Below are positions 8,784 to 16,589 of a stretch of DNA of 64,000 nucleotides, in pieces. The DNA lies in the NCBI GenBank assembly GCA_947591245.1, contig CANQCY010000001.1, forward strand, positions 124,001 through 188,000, read 5' to 3'. Made by a program: the position numbers and the translations under genes. How positions within the stretch are numbered: position 1 is the first letter of the stretch; each line of letters opens with the position of its first letter. Below the pieces are notes generated by a model. The model was not told the origin of the DNA and did not search any database. It was given only the letters and a program-made list of their open reading frames with translations. Origin of the DNA: an uncultured Lachnospiraceae bacterium. GTDB taxonomy: Bacteria > Bacillota > Clostridia > Lachnospirales > Lachnospiraceae.

Positions 8784-10127
8784 ATGAATATGAATCCTTC
8801 ATCCGTAATCAATTTTGACAGATATGATGCGCTGCTGGAAAGAAGTCTGGTAAAGCATCTTGGAAAAGTGACAAAAGTCGTCGGGCTTACGATTGAATCG
8901 ATCGGTCCGGAGGCAAAATTAAATGATCTGTGCATTATCCGTTCCAATTCTGCGGCGGGAACCGTTAAAGCAGAGGTTGTCGGATTCCGGAATGACCGGG
9001 TGCTGCTGATGCCCTATGATAATGTGGAAGGCGTGGGGCTTGGGAGCTGGGTTGAAAACACCGGAGCGCCGCTTCAGGTGCCGGTGGGAGACGAGCTTCT
9101 CGGCAAGACTTTGGACGGCGTCGGCGATCCGATGAATGCGGAAAAATTGTCGGAAAATAGTCATAAGTATTCTGTAGAGGCGTCTCCGCCCGATCCACTC
9201 AGCCGTAAAATAATAGATCAAGTCCTGCCGTTGGGAGTAAAAGCAGTTGACGGCCTGATTACTGTCGGAAAAGGACAGCGTATCGGAATTTTTGCGGGAA
9301 GCGGCGTGGGAAAAAGCACGCTGATGGGTATGTTTGCCAGAAATACAAAAGCGGATATTAATGTGATTGCCCTGATCGGGGAGCGCGGCAGGGAGGTTCG
9401 CGAGTTTATCGAGCGCGACCTCGGAGAAGAGGGAATGAAGCGGTCGGTTGTGGTCGTGGCGACTTCCGACCGCCCGGCGCTCATACGAAACAAGGCGGCG
9501 AAGACGGCGACCGCAGTCGCAGAATATTTTCGCGATCAGGGAAAAGACGTCTTGCTCATGATGGATTCCCTGACGCGATTTTCAATGGCGCAGCGGGAAA
9601 TCGGGCTGGCGTCCGGAGAACCTCCTGTTTCGAGAGGATATCCGCCGAGCGTGTATGCTGAGATGCCCAAACTTTTAGAGCGCGCCGGTAATTCTGACCG
9701 CGGTTCGATCACGGGGCTGTATACGGTTCTTGTCGACGCCGACGATTTCAATGAACCGATTACCGATACGGCAAGGGGAATTCTGGACGGCCATATCGTG
9801 CTTTCCCGTGCGATGGCGCAGAAAAACCATTATCCTGCGATTGATATTCTCGGAAGCATTTCCCGTGTCATGAGCATGATCGCGACAAAGGAGCACAAGG
9901 ATGTGGCGGGCAAGCTTAAAAATGTGCTTGCTACTTATCGGGAGGCGGAGGATCTTATTAATATCGGTGCGTATAAAGAAGGTTCAAACAGGGAGATTGA
10001 TTTTGCGATTGAAAAAATTGATCAGGTGAATGAATTTCTCAGGCAGTCTACGGAGGATAAATTCAGTTTTGATGAGACGGTTTCCATCATGACAGGCATA
10101 TTTAGCGGACAGGAAGGGGAAATTTAA
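8784..10127 (+). CDS. fliI: Flagellar protein export ATPase FliI
   Basis: FliI is the type III export ATPase that energises substrate unfolding and release. The protein is 447 residues. The P-loop GSGVGKST is at about residues 172-179. Downstream are GERGREVREFIERDLGEEG, the Walker B region (VLLMMDSLTRFSMAQRE) and PPSVYAEMPKLLERAG, all standard for the F1-beta-like FliI family. GAGGAAG precedes the first ATG, and a second in-frame ATG two codons on is an equally possible start. The stop TAA is immediately followed by the TTG of fliJ. Confidence 0.98.
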   Translation: MNMNPSSVINFDRYDALLERSLVKHLGKVTKVVGLTIESIGPEAKLNDLCIIRSNSAAGTVKAEVVGFRNDRVLLMPYDNVEGVGLGSWVENTGAPLQVPVGDELLGKTLDGVGDPMNAEKLSENSHKYSVEASPPDPLSRKIIDQVLPLGVKAVDGLITVGKGQRIGIFAGSGVGKSTLMGMFARNTKADINVIALIGERGREVREFIERDLGEEGMKRSVVVVATSDRPALIRNKAAKTATAVAEYFRDQGKDVLLMMDSLTRFSMAQREIGLASGEPPVSRGYPPSVYAEMPKLLERAGNSDRGSITGLYTVLVDADDFNEPITDTARGILDGHIVLSRAMAQKNHYPAIDILGSISRVMSMIATKEHKDVAGKLKNVLATYREAEDLINIGAYKEGSNREIDFAIEKIDQVNEFLRQSTEDKFSFDETVSIMTGIFSGQEGEI

Positions 10128-10580
10128 TTGGCGCGGTTTCAGTTTCCGTTGGAAAATATACTGAACGTAAAGAAGAAGCTGGAGAAACAGGCAAAAAATG
10201 AGTTTGGGCAGGCGAACGCCCGGCTGTTCCGCGAGCAGGAGAAGCTGGAGGCGGTCATTCTCCGAAGCGGGGAAGCGCGCCAGAAGCTTAAGGCGGCATT
10301 GTCCGAGACGCTGTCGGTAACAGAGATCAGGAGAAGAGAGGAAGCTGTGGAAATCCTCAAATTCTATGTGCTGCAGCAGCAGCTCGCCGTGAAGCGGCGT
10401 GAAAAAGAAGTGGAAATCGCAAGGGAGAAGCTCAACGAGGCGATGAAGGAACGAAAAATATATGAAAAGCTGAAGGAAAAGGCGTTTGATGAGTTCATGC
10501 GGGAAGAAAACCGCAAAGAGCAGAGGGCAGTGGACGAGCTCATGAGTTATAAACATGGCGCAAAGGCAGAAAATGCATAG
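10128..10580 (+). CDS. fliJ: Flagellar export chaperone FliJ
   Basis: FliJ is the coiled-coil stalk that sits in the FliI hexamer and contacts FlhA. The protein is 150 residues, starting with TTG directly after the fliI stop. The ribosome binding site AGGAAGGGGAA lies in the last fliI codons, so translation is probably coupled. The sequence opens ARFQFPLENILNVKKKLEKQ, the FliJ signature, and is almost entirely Lys/Glu/Arg-rich helix. It ends KEQRAVDELM. Sequence similarity is low in this family, but position and start motif make the call firm. Confidence 0.92.
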   Translation: MARFQFPLENILNVKKKLEKQAKNEFGQANARLFREQEKLEAVILRSGEARQKLKAALSETLSVTEIRRREEAVEILKFYVLQQQLAVKRREKEVEIAREKLNEAMKERKIYEKLKEKAFDEFMREENRKEQRAVDELMSYKHGAKAENA

Positions 10581-10627
10581 CGCGCATAAAAATATGTTTT
10601 GTGCGGTCTGCACGATTGGAGGAAAGC

Positions 10628-11380
10628 ATGGCGGGGAAAAAAGATAAGAAAAAAGACGAAAACAACGAGGTTGCACAGGAAGAGAGTGCGGGAAGCAAAT
10701 TGCTCACGATTCTTATCGTATTTGTGATCGTGGCCATATGGCTTGCGCTTTTTTGCGTACTCATTAAATTTGACGTCGGCCATTTCGGAAGCGAGGTGCT
10801 GTATCCGATATTGAAGGATGTGCCCGTTGTAAATAAGGTGCTGCCGCCGGTAGAGGGCGGACAGGAGCCGGAGGGGTACACGGATATCGATGCGGCGAAC
10901 GCGCGGATCCAAGAACTGGAAAAGCAGCTTGCCGACGCACAGAACAGCGGCACGGCAAGCGAAGAAGAGGTTAAGGATTTGAGGACGGAAAATGAACGCC
11001 TGAAAAAATATGAGGAACAGCAGCGCGCCTTTGAAAAACGCGTGAAAGAATTTGACGAGCAGGTTGTGTATAACGACAAAGCGCCGGAGTTGTCGGAGTA
11101 CCAGAAATATTATGAGGAGATTGATCCGGATAACGCCGCCGAACTGTATAAACAGGTTGTTCAGGATGTCCAGCAGTCAATGAAAATCACCAAGCAATCG
11201 ACGCTTTATTCCAAAATGGAGCCGGCGCAGGCGGCGAGCGTGTTGGAAACGATGTCCGGCGATCTGGATCTGGTAGCGGCGATCCTCGACGGGATGTCTG
11301 AGTCTAAGAGCGCGGCGATTCTGGCAAATATGTCTCCGGAGACAGCGGCGCAGATTACGACGAAGATGACGGCAAAATGA
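10628..11380 (+). CDS. MotE/YlxF-like flagellar membrane protein with MgtE-N-type domain
   Basis: This corresponds in position to Bacillus ylxF, between fliJ and fliK. The track starts at 10601, but ATG 10628 is 5 bases after GGAGG and gives 250 residues. It has a Lys/Glu-rich cytoplasmic start, one membrane segment at about residues 25-45 (LLTILIVFVIVAIWLALFC) and an extracytoplasmic coiled coil (about 95-150). It ends in an MgtE-N-like helical repeat domain with KMEPAQAASVLETMSG and ANMSPETAAQI. In alpha-proteobacteria, similar MotE proteins stabilise MotC at the stator. A stator- or hook-associated structural role is inferred here. The family call is good; the exact function is not known. 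Confidence 0.85.
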   Translation: MAGKKDKKKDENNEVAQEESAGSKLLTILIVFVIVAIWLALFCVLIKFDVGHFGSEVLYPILKDVPVVNKVLPPVEGGQEPEGYTDIDAANARIQELEKQLADAQNSGTASEEEVKDLRTENERLKKYEEQQRAFEKRVKEFDEQVVYNDKAPELSEYQKYYEEIDPDNAAELYKQVVQDVQQSMKITKQSTLYSKMEPAQAASVLETMSGDLDLVAAILDGMSESKSAAILANMSPETAAQITTKMTAK

Positions 11381-11394
11381 TATTGAAATTTGTT

Positions 11395-11420
11395 TAACAT
11401 TTTTCATTTTTCGCCGATAT
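11395..11420 (+). promoter_or_regulatory. Candidate sigma-D (sigma-28) promoter upstream of fliK
   Basis: GCCGATAT at 11413-11420 is an exact match to the sigma-28 -10 element. TAAC at 11395-11398, 14 bases upstream, differs from the TAAA -35 core at one base. It lies in the only sizeable gap in this part of the operon (137 bases). The cognate sigma factor is encoded at 34789. Activity is inferred. Confidence 0.5.
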
Positions 11421-11427
11421 ATATGAT

Positions 11428-11473
11428 ATGAATCGCGAGTTCCCATTTTTCATATAAGGAAATGGCGAATCAT
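11428..11473 (+). other. Structured leader hairpin before fliK
   Basis: ATGAATCG (11428-11435) pairs with CGAATCAT (11466-11473) with one mismatch, enclosing CCATTT (11443-11448) paired with AAATGG (11460-11465). There is no T-run, so it is not a terminator. It would be part of any transcript from the sigma-28-like promoter just upstream, or of read-through mRNA. Confidence 0.4.
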
Positions 11474-11517
11474 AAAAAATAAGACCGCGTTAAGATGGTC
11501 TGGAAAGGAGGAAAAGG

Positions 11518-13152
11518 ATGCAGGCACAGGGTGTTTTACAGAGCATGGGTTCTGTACAGCTTCAGTCAAATGCGAATGCTTCTGGAAAGCCATCAAAAAC
11601 AGACCGGGCGGCTTTTGACAGTTTTATGTCGAAAGATGCAGCGGGCCAGACGCAAAGCAGCCATCGTTCCGTTGTCGGGCAGACCGGCGGCAAAACAGGA
11701 AAAAATAATTTGGATGCGAGCGCTCCCAACGAGGATGCGGGTCAGAATAAAATACCTCTGGCGGATGGCAAAAATACGTTGCAGACGGTTGAGGCGGATG
11801 AGATCCGGGAAGTGGAAACGATGGTTGTGCAGCTTTTGCAGGATACATTCGGCATGACTGAGGAAGATGTTGCCGATGTGCTGGAACAGCTGGGACTGGC
11901 GCCGCTTGATCTCGCCTTTATGATGATTCCGGGATTAAATACGGCGGGCGTTCAGCCGGTCAATGTGGAAAACATCAAAGCCGTGATAATGGAAACGCAT
12001 GGCGTGGACGAGGCAAACCTGTTTCTTATATCTGACCGGATGTCCGGGGAGTTTTCGGATATCAGGAACGGCATCGAGCATATTTTGTCAGAGCAGCTGG
12101 GTATTGGCGCTGATGATTTGTCTGAGGAAGATGTCCGGTTTTTACAGCATTTTGCAGAGGCGGCTGAGCAGATGGCGGAAAGCGCTGAGTATGCCGCGCA
12201 GGATGTGATGAATGCGGAACAGGCGGCGGCAGCCGACGAGAATATCAATGCTGATGCAGAGGCGCTTTCGATGGCCGGACAGGAAACAGCGATCCAGGCA
12301 GAGGTACATAATGCTGAAAGCATGGGACGGGACGCCGCTTCGGACAAAGCGGATGATCTGACGTACAATGCGGTACGCGAATCCGTGAACACGGTGGATC
12401 CGAATGCCGTACGAAACGCCGTACAGAATGACGGGGAAGCGAAGACGGCAGGAGATCGTGATGAGAACGCGGTTTCCGCAGCGGGAATGAAACAGGACAT
12501 TTCGGTAGTGGCAGAGGTTTCCAAAGAGTCTGGAACGCCAAACCAGACATTCCAGAATGAAAAGCAGGATCTGTCAGAACATGCAAGCCGCAAGACGGCA
12601 GAGCGGCCGATTGAAAATCCGCTGAACGCATTCGTCGAGAGGCTGACGGAATCGTTTGAGACGGTGAGGCGGGACAGCGCTTTGACGTCGAGGCAGGCTA
12701 CGATGGATCAGATTGTGGAGCAGGTAGTAAACCATGTGAGAATACGGGTACTGCCGCAGACAACGAGCATGGAGCTTCAGTTAAATCCGGCGTCCCTCGG
12801 AAGGGTAAACCTGAATGTTACTTCACAGAATGGAACGGCGACCGCTACGCTCACTGTTCAGAATCAGGTGGCCAAGGAAGCGCTTGAGAGTCAGCTTACG
12901 GTACTTCGCGAAAATCTTGAAAGTCATGGCCTGAAAGTAGATGCCGTTGAGGTCAATGTGTCGGAGTTTGGATTTAAACATCCGGAGGACTCGAACAACA
13001 ATCACTTCAAACAGAAAAAATCCTCACAGAACAGGAAAATTCGTTTTGGTGCGGCAGGCGATGTCGAAAACCGGGATGATTCGGCTGAAACAGAGATCGC
13101 TGCTTTGGCTGACCGGCGTGATAGGAATAGCGTAGTAGACTATACGGCATGA
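11518..13152 (+). CDS. fliK: Flagellar hook-length control protein FliK
   Basis: FliK measures hook length and triggers the export switch in FlhB from hook to filament substrates. The protein is 544 residues, with a strong AGGAGG ribosome binding site before ATG 11518. The N-terminal 380 residues are low-complexity and rich in Ala, Glu, Asp, Asn and Gln, as expected for an extended molecular ruler. The C-terminal hook-length domain (about 395-480) has TTSMELQLNPASLGRVNLNV and LTVLRENLESHGLKVDAVEV, the family signature. A basic Asn/Lys-rich tail follows. The stop overlaps an upstream ATG of the flgD frame, but flgD probably starts 80 bases later. Confidence 0.93.
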   Translation: MQAQGVLQSMGSVQLQSNANASGKPSKTDRAAFDSFMSKDAAGQTQSSHRSVVGQTGGKTGKNNLDASAPNEDAGQNKIPLADGKNTLQTVEADEIREVETMVVQLLQDTFGMTEEDVADVLEQLGLAPLDLAFMMIPGLNTAGVQPVNVENIKAVIMETHGVDEANLFLISDRMSGEFSDIRNGIEHILSEQLGIGADDLSEEDVRFLQHFAEAAEQMAESAEYAAQDVMNAEQAAAADENINADAEALSMAGQETAIQAEVHNAESMGRDAASDKADDLTYNAVRESVNTVDPNAVRNAVQNDGEAKTAGDRDENAVSAAGMKQDISVVAEVSKESGTPNQTFQNEKQDLSEHASRKTAERPIENPLNAFVERLTESFETVRRDSALTSRQATMDQIVEQVVNHVRIRVLPQTTSMELQLNPASLGRVNLNVTSQNGTATATLTVQNQVAKEALESQLTVLRENLESHGLKVDAVEVNVSEFGFKHPEDSNNNHFKQKKSSQNRKIRFGAAGDVENRDDSAETEIAALADRRDRNSVVDYTA

Positions 13153-13163
13153 CGGCAGGCAGG

Positions 13164-13195
13164 CAAGTTTGCGTCCGCGCTGCTGCGCAAACTTG
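13164..13195 (+). other. Perfect 10-bp intercistronic hairpin between fliK and flgD
   Basis: CAAGTTTGCG (13164-13173) and CGCAAACTTG (13186-13195) are perfect inverted repeats around a 12-base loop. No T-run follows, so it is unlikely to terminate transcription. It lies upstream of the preferred flgD start and may protect or process the mRNA. This is inference from shape alone. Confidence 0.5.
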
Positions 13196-13232
13196 GGATG
13201 AATATCAAAGCAACGCAGAAATGAGGGAAAAT

Positions 13233-14066
13233 ATGGCTACATCTTTAGATGGTCTTCTGACATCGCTGCAGGATCTCTCGATGAACACGCAGAGAACGAA
13301 TACTTCAGAAGAAAAGAAGAGCCGGAACCCGGGGGGCGATCTGGGCAAGGAAGAGTTTTTACAACTGCTTGTCTGCCAGATGAGAAATCAGGATCCGCTC
13401 GAACCGGCAAAAGATACGGAATTTATCGCACAGCTTGCACAGTTCTCAGCGTTAGAGCAGATGCAGAACCTGAATGAAACAGTGGTGAATTCACAGGCGT
13501 TTAGTTTGGTAGGCAAGTACGTATTGATTAATACGACGGATTCCGACGGAAGGGCCGGCGAGGTAGCAGGCGTTGTCGACTGCATTACGATGAAGGGCGG
13601 AGAGACGTACATGACTGTGAACGGACAGCAGTATTCGATGGATCAGCTCGTCGAAGTAAGGGATGAGTATTATGCTGTTCAGGAGTATCTTCCATCCGTG
13701 GAAAAAATGGAAGCGGTTTATGACAAGTCAAATAAAGCTCCGGTTTATGTTCCGATCGATCTCGGCAAGAATTCATATGCGGCGACAAGCGTGGCGGTAT
13801 TTATAAACGGCGAGGCGGTATCTCCGGATTATCTCAAATATGATGAGGCGACAAAGGAACTGTCGATCTGGCCGGGATTTCTTGATAACTTGGAGGCGGG
13901 CGTTTATCAGGTGGCTTTTGTATTTGATGACTTATATGCGACGACCATTAGCGACAAGGTGACGATTCAGGTGACGGACTCCGGCGTGTCCAACGAGGAC
14001 TCCGGCGTGCCTAACGAGGACTCCGGCGTGCCTAACGAGGACTCCGGCGTGCCCAACGAGGAATAA
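13233..14066 (+). CDS. flgD: Flagellar hook-capping protein FlgD
   Basis: FlgD caps the growing hook and guides FlgE assembly. ATG 13233, five bases after GAGGG, gives MATSLDGLLTSLQDL and 277 residues. The track's ATG 13149 would put the 10-bp hairpin inside the coding region and is less likely. The hook-cap signature is FLQLLVCQMRNQDPLEPAKD followed by EFIAQLAQFSALEQMQNLN. A Tudor/Ig-like region follows. The end is unusual: four tandem copies of a 7-residue unit (DSGV-S/P-NE) form a short acidic tail that is not part of the FlgD fold. Confidence 0.94.
   Translation: MATSLDGLLTSLQDLSMNTQRTNTSEEKKSRNPGGDLGKEEFLQLLVCQMRNQDPLEPAKDTEFIAQLAQFSALEQMQNLNETVVNSQAFSLVGKYVLINTTDSDGRAGEVAGVVDCITMKGGETYMTVNGQQYSMDQLVEVRDEYYAVQEYLPSVEKMEAVYDKSNKAPVYVPIDLGKNSYAATSVAVFINGEAVSPDYLKYDEATKELSIWPGFLDNLEAGVYQVAFVFDDLYATTISDKVTIQVTDSGVSNEDSGVPNEDSGVPNEDSGVPNEE
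13977..14060 (+). repeat. 21-bp tandem repeat, four copies, in the flgD 3' end
   Basis: Four in-frame head-to-tail copies of GACTCCGGCGTGYCYAACGAG occupy 13977-13997, 13998-14018, 14019-14039 and 14040-14060. They encode DSGVSNE once and DSGVPNE three times. The copies differ only at the two pyrimidines shown, so the array is recent or kept uniform and could change copy number by slippage without breaking the frame. Confidence 0.95.
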
Positions 14067-14147
14067 AAAAGCGGGAGCTCTTATGACTCCGGTACGCAGC
14101 CGGATGCGATGAGAATTCGCAGAAATGATCGGGAGGTGGACAAAGGA

Positions 14148-14534
14148 ATGAATATATCGAATAATAACTTTGCTTCCATCGATGAAATGCGCCATAAGAT
14201 GGCGAATGGTTCTGCCCATACAGTGGCGGGCGCCGCAGGGAATGGTTCTGGGAAATCGTTTGACAAGGTGCTGATTGATACAGCGGACGAGGTGAAGTTT
14301 TCCAAGCATGCTGCGAAGAGGTTGGAAATGCGAAATATCAATATTTCCGACGAGCAGAAGGCGAGATTGGAAGATGCCGCAGATCAGGCGATGGAAAAAG
14401 GAATGACAGAATCTCTCGTGATGGTTGATAATCTGGCGTTTATACTTAATGTCAGGAATAAAACCGTTGTAACTGCCGTAAATGATACGGCAAATGCAAT
14501 TTTTACCAATATCGATGGAGCGATTATTAATTAA
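14148..14534 (+). CDS. Flagellar operon protein, TIGR02530 family
   Basis: A small conserved protein of flagellar operons, found next to flgD/flgE in many Firmicutes and spirochaetes. ATG 14148 after GGGAGGTGG gives 128 residues; the track start at 14109 lacks a ribosome binding site. The family core is clear: FDKVLIDTADEVKFSKHAAKRLEMRNI, then AMEKGMTESLVMVDNLAFILNVRNKTVVTAV. There is no signal peptide or membrane segment. The molecular role is not established; a regulatory or chaperone role in hook assembly is a guess from position. Confidence 0.85.
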   Translation: MNISNNNFASIDEMRHKMANGSAHTVAGAAGNGSGKSFDKVLIDTADEVKFSKHAAKRLEMRNINISDEQKARLEDAADQAMEKGMTESLVMVDNLAFILNVRNKTVVTAVNDTANAIFTNIDGAIIN

Positions 14535-14642
14535 AATTGCAAGAGAAACTTATAAATGTCATGCTGGCCCTTTACAGGAAGCATGAAAGCCTTTGATTGC
14601 CAGATAAGGCTTAGTTTTAAACAAAAATGGAGGGTAATTATT

Positions 14643-16220
14643 ATGATGAGATCACTGTGGTCTGGTGTTTCCGGTCTGAAAGTACACCAGACAAAAATGG
14701 ACGTTATAGGTAACAATATTGCAAACGTAAATACGGTTGGATTCCGTTCCAGTACGGTAAATTTCTCAGATGTGTACTATCAGACGACGAGAAGCGCTTC
14801 GGGACCGAATGTTGACACCGGGACTGCCGGTACAAATGCGATGCAGATCGGTCTCGGATCCAACGTAGCGGCGATCAGCGTGAATTTGTCGGGAACCGGC
14901 GCGACAAACCGTACCGACAGGGGAATGGATCTGATGATTAACGGCGATGCGTTCTTTGTTGTTGACAACATGGGAACGACGTGCTTTACGAAGGCCGGAG
15001 CGCTTGATATTGATGCAAACGGCATGCTCTACTGTATAACAAACGGCGCGTCTGTTCTCGGCTGGGGCGTGGATGAAGAAGGGAACATAAGGAAAGACAT
15101 GGTAAGCACGCTGACCCTTATGTCGCCGGAAAACGAGACGGCAGCGCCGAGTGCGACAAAAAATGTAACCCTTTCCGGAAATATCGACAAAAAAGATCCG
15201 GATGTAGCGTACAATGTCGGACCGGTATTGGATGAGGACGGACAGCCGACGGATGAGGTACAGTTTCTTTCCGACGGCTATCCGATTTCGGTGAAGTTCT
15301 TTGATAATGTCGGAAATTCCTACACGGCGAAATTAGGCGTTATGCAGGTGGAGGGCGATGATAACAAATATACGGTCAGGCTGCTTGACGTACTGGATAA
15401 AAACGGTTCGATCCTCAAAGAGGCGTATGATGACAACGGAGTTACAAAATACAAAAAAGTAAACGCGGTTGTAAATGAGGACGGTACGATTAATGAGGAA
15501 GGAGCCGGCCAGTATCTGAATCTGGCGGGTAAGGAGATTACGTATACTGTGGATCAGGTAACCGGCGAGCTTACGTTTTCAACGCCGGAAGGCGGCGATC
15601 CGCAGCTCTGGTTCAACGGATACAGCGGAGAGTTCGTGGGCGTAGGAAATCTTCCGGCAGACGGAGGAGATGACGCCACGGTAACGGGCGGATCCCTGAA
15701 TTTAGCGTTAAATAACGCCGAGGCCCCGAACACTGACAGTCCGTTCCCTATCGCGGGCGTGGACATTGATTTCTCCGGACTTACAATGTACGGCGGAAGC
15801 AAGTCGAGCAAGGTAGAGTCAAAGAGGGGCGACAGAACGGGAGCGAATGGCGGTAATGCGCCGGGGGCTCTGAACGGATTCACGATCAATACGGAAGGAA
15901 AAATTTACGCCGTATATGATAACGGAGACAATAAGCTGCTTGGACAGATTGCATTTGCTACGTTCCCGAACCCGTCAGGTCTGGAAGCTCTCGGAAACGG
16001 ACTGTATGCGGCGACGCTGAACTCCGGCGAGTTTGACGGAATCGGAGAAGAAATCACGGCATGCGGCAGCCTGTCGGTGGGCGCGCTGGAAATGTCTGAC
16101 GTCGATCTGGCGACGGAGTTTACAAATATGATTACGACCCAGCGTGGTTTTCAGGCGAATTCAAGGACGATCACAACGTCGGATACGATGTTGGAAGAAC
16201 TGATCAACCTGAAACGATAA
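14643..16220 (+). CDS. flgE: Flagellar hook protein FlgE
   Basis: FlgE polymerises into the hook, the universal joint of the flagellum. GGAGGG 8 bases before ATG 14643 sets the start, giving MMRSLWSGVSGLKVHQTKMD and 525 residues. The extra 29 residues in the track are not supported. The N-terminal motif is NNIANVNTVGFRSSTVNFSD, and the C-terminus has FQANSRTITTSDTMLEELINLKR, the rod/hook helix. The middle (about 180-420) is a large surface domain rich in Asp, Gly and Thr. An internal terminator-like hairpin follows 31 bases after the stop. Confidence 0.96.
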   Translation: MMRSLWSGVSGLKVHQTKMDVIGNNIANVNTVGFRSSTVNFSDVYYQTTRSASGPNVDTGTAGTNAMQIGLGSNVAAISVNLSGTGATNRTDRGMDLMINGDAFFVVDNMGTTCFTKAGALDIDANGMLYCITNGASVLGWGVDEEGNIRKDMVSTLTLMSPENETAAPSATKNVTLSGNIDKKDPDVAYNVGPVLDEDGQPTDEVQFLSDGYPISVKFFDNVGNSYTAKLGVMQVEGDDNKYTVRLLDVLDKNGSILKEAYDDNGVTKYKKVNAVVNEDGTINEEGAGQYLNLAGKEITYTVDQVTGELTFSTPEGGDPQLWFNGYSGEFVGVGNLPADGGDDATVTGGSLNLALNNAEAPNTDSPFPIAGVDIDFSGLTMYGGSKSSKVESKRGDRTGANGGNAPGALNGFTINTEGKIYAVYDNGDNKLLGQIAFATFPNPSGLEALGNGLYAATLNSGEFDGIGEEITACGSLSVGALEMSDVDLATEFTNMITTQRGFQANSRTITTSDTMLEELINLKR

Positions 16221-16251
16221 AACGTTATTTTGAATTTCATAAGTTTTTTAT

Positions 16252-16283
16252 AAAAAAGGGGAACAAAAAGGTTTCCCTTTTTT
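16252..16283 (+). terminator. Terminator-like hairpin between flgE and flbD
   Basis: AAAAAAGGGGAAC (16252-16264) pairs with GTTTCCCTTTTTT (16271-16283) with one G/T wobble across a 6-base loop. The stem's own 3' arm ends in T6, and more T follows. Because the 5' arm starts with A6, it could end transcription from either direction. It splits the fla/che locus into an early and a later segment. Confidence 0.7.
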
Positions 16284-16291
16284 CATTTTTA

Positions 16292-16300
16292 TGTTATGAT
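16292..16300 (+). promoter_or_regulatory. Weak extended -10 promoter candidate before flbD
   Basis: TGTTATGAT contains TG, one base, then TATGAT (16295-16300), an extended -10 element. The -35 position (TTTCCC) is poor and overlaps the hairpin. Its location right after the flgE hairpin makes a restart of transcription plausible, but the evidence is thin. Confidence 0.3.
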
Positions 16301-16373
16301 TAAAGGGTATGGGAATATTGCGCCTATAAAAGGGCGAATGTCCGGTTGTCTGCTTGGAAAGGGGGAGCAGGGA

Positions 16374-16562
16374 ATGATAGATGTTACAAGAATAAGCGGA
16401 AAACCGTTTACGTTAAACTGTGACCTGATCGAGACGGTAGAAGAGTCTCCGGATACGGTGATCACACTTACGACTGGGAAAAAAATAATTGTAAAAGAAA
16501 GTAGACAAGATATTAAAAATTTAGTAAAATTGTATCGGAAGGAAATTTTCCAAAACATATAG
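16374..16562 (+). CDS. flbD: Small flagellar protein FlbD
   Basis: FlbD is a 60-70 residue protein of unknown mechanism found between flgE and motA in Firmicutes and spirochaetes; it is unrelated to the Caulobacter regulator of the same name. ATG 16374 after GGGGGAG gives 62 residues; the longer track start at 16296 lies in the promoter region. The sequence MIDVTRISGKPFTLNCDLIE then TPDTVITLTTGKKIIVKES-type residues match the family closely (here SPDTVITLTTGKKIIVKES). It is probably soluble and cytoplasmic. Placement before motAB suggests a stator-related role, which is inference. Confidence 0.9.
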   Translation: MIDVTRISGKPFTLNCDLIETVEESPDTVITLTTGKKIIVKESRQDIKNLVKLYRKEIFQNI

Positions 16563-16589
16563 ACAAAAACATTAAGGTGGTGTATCGAC

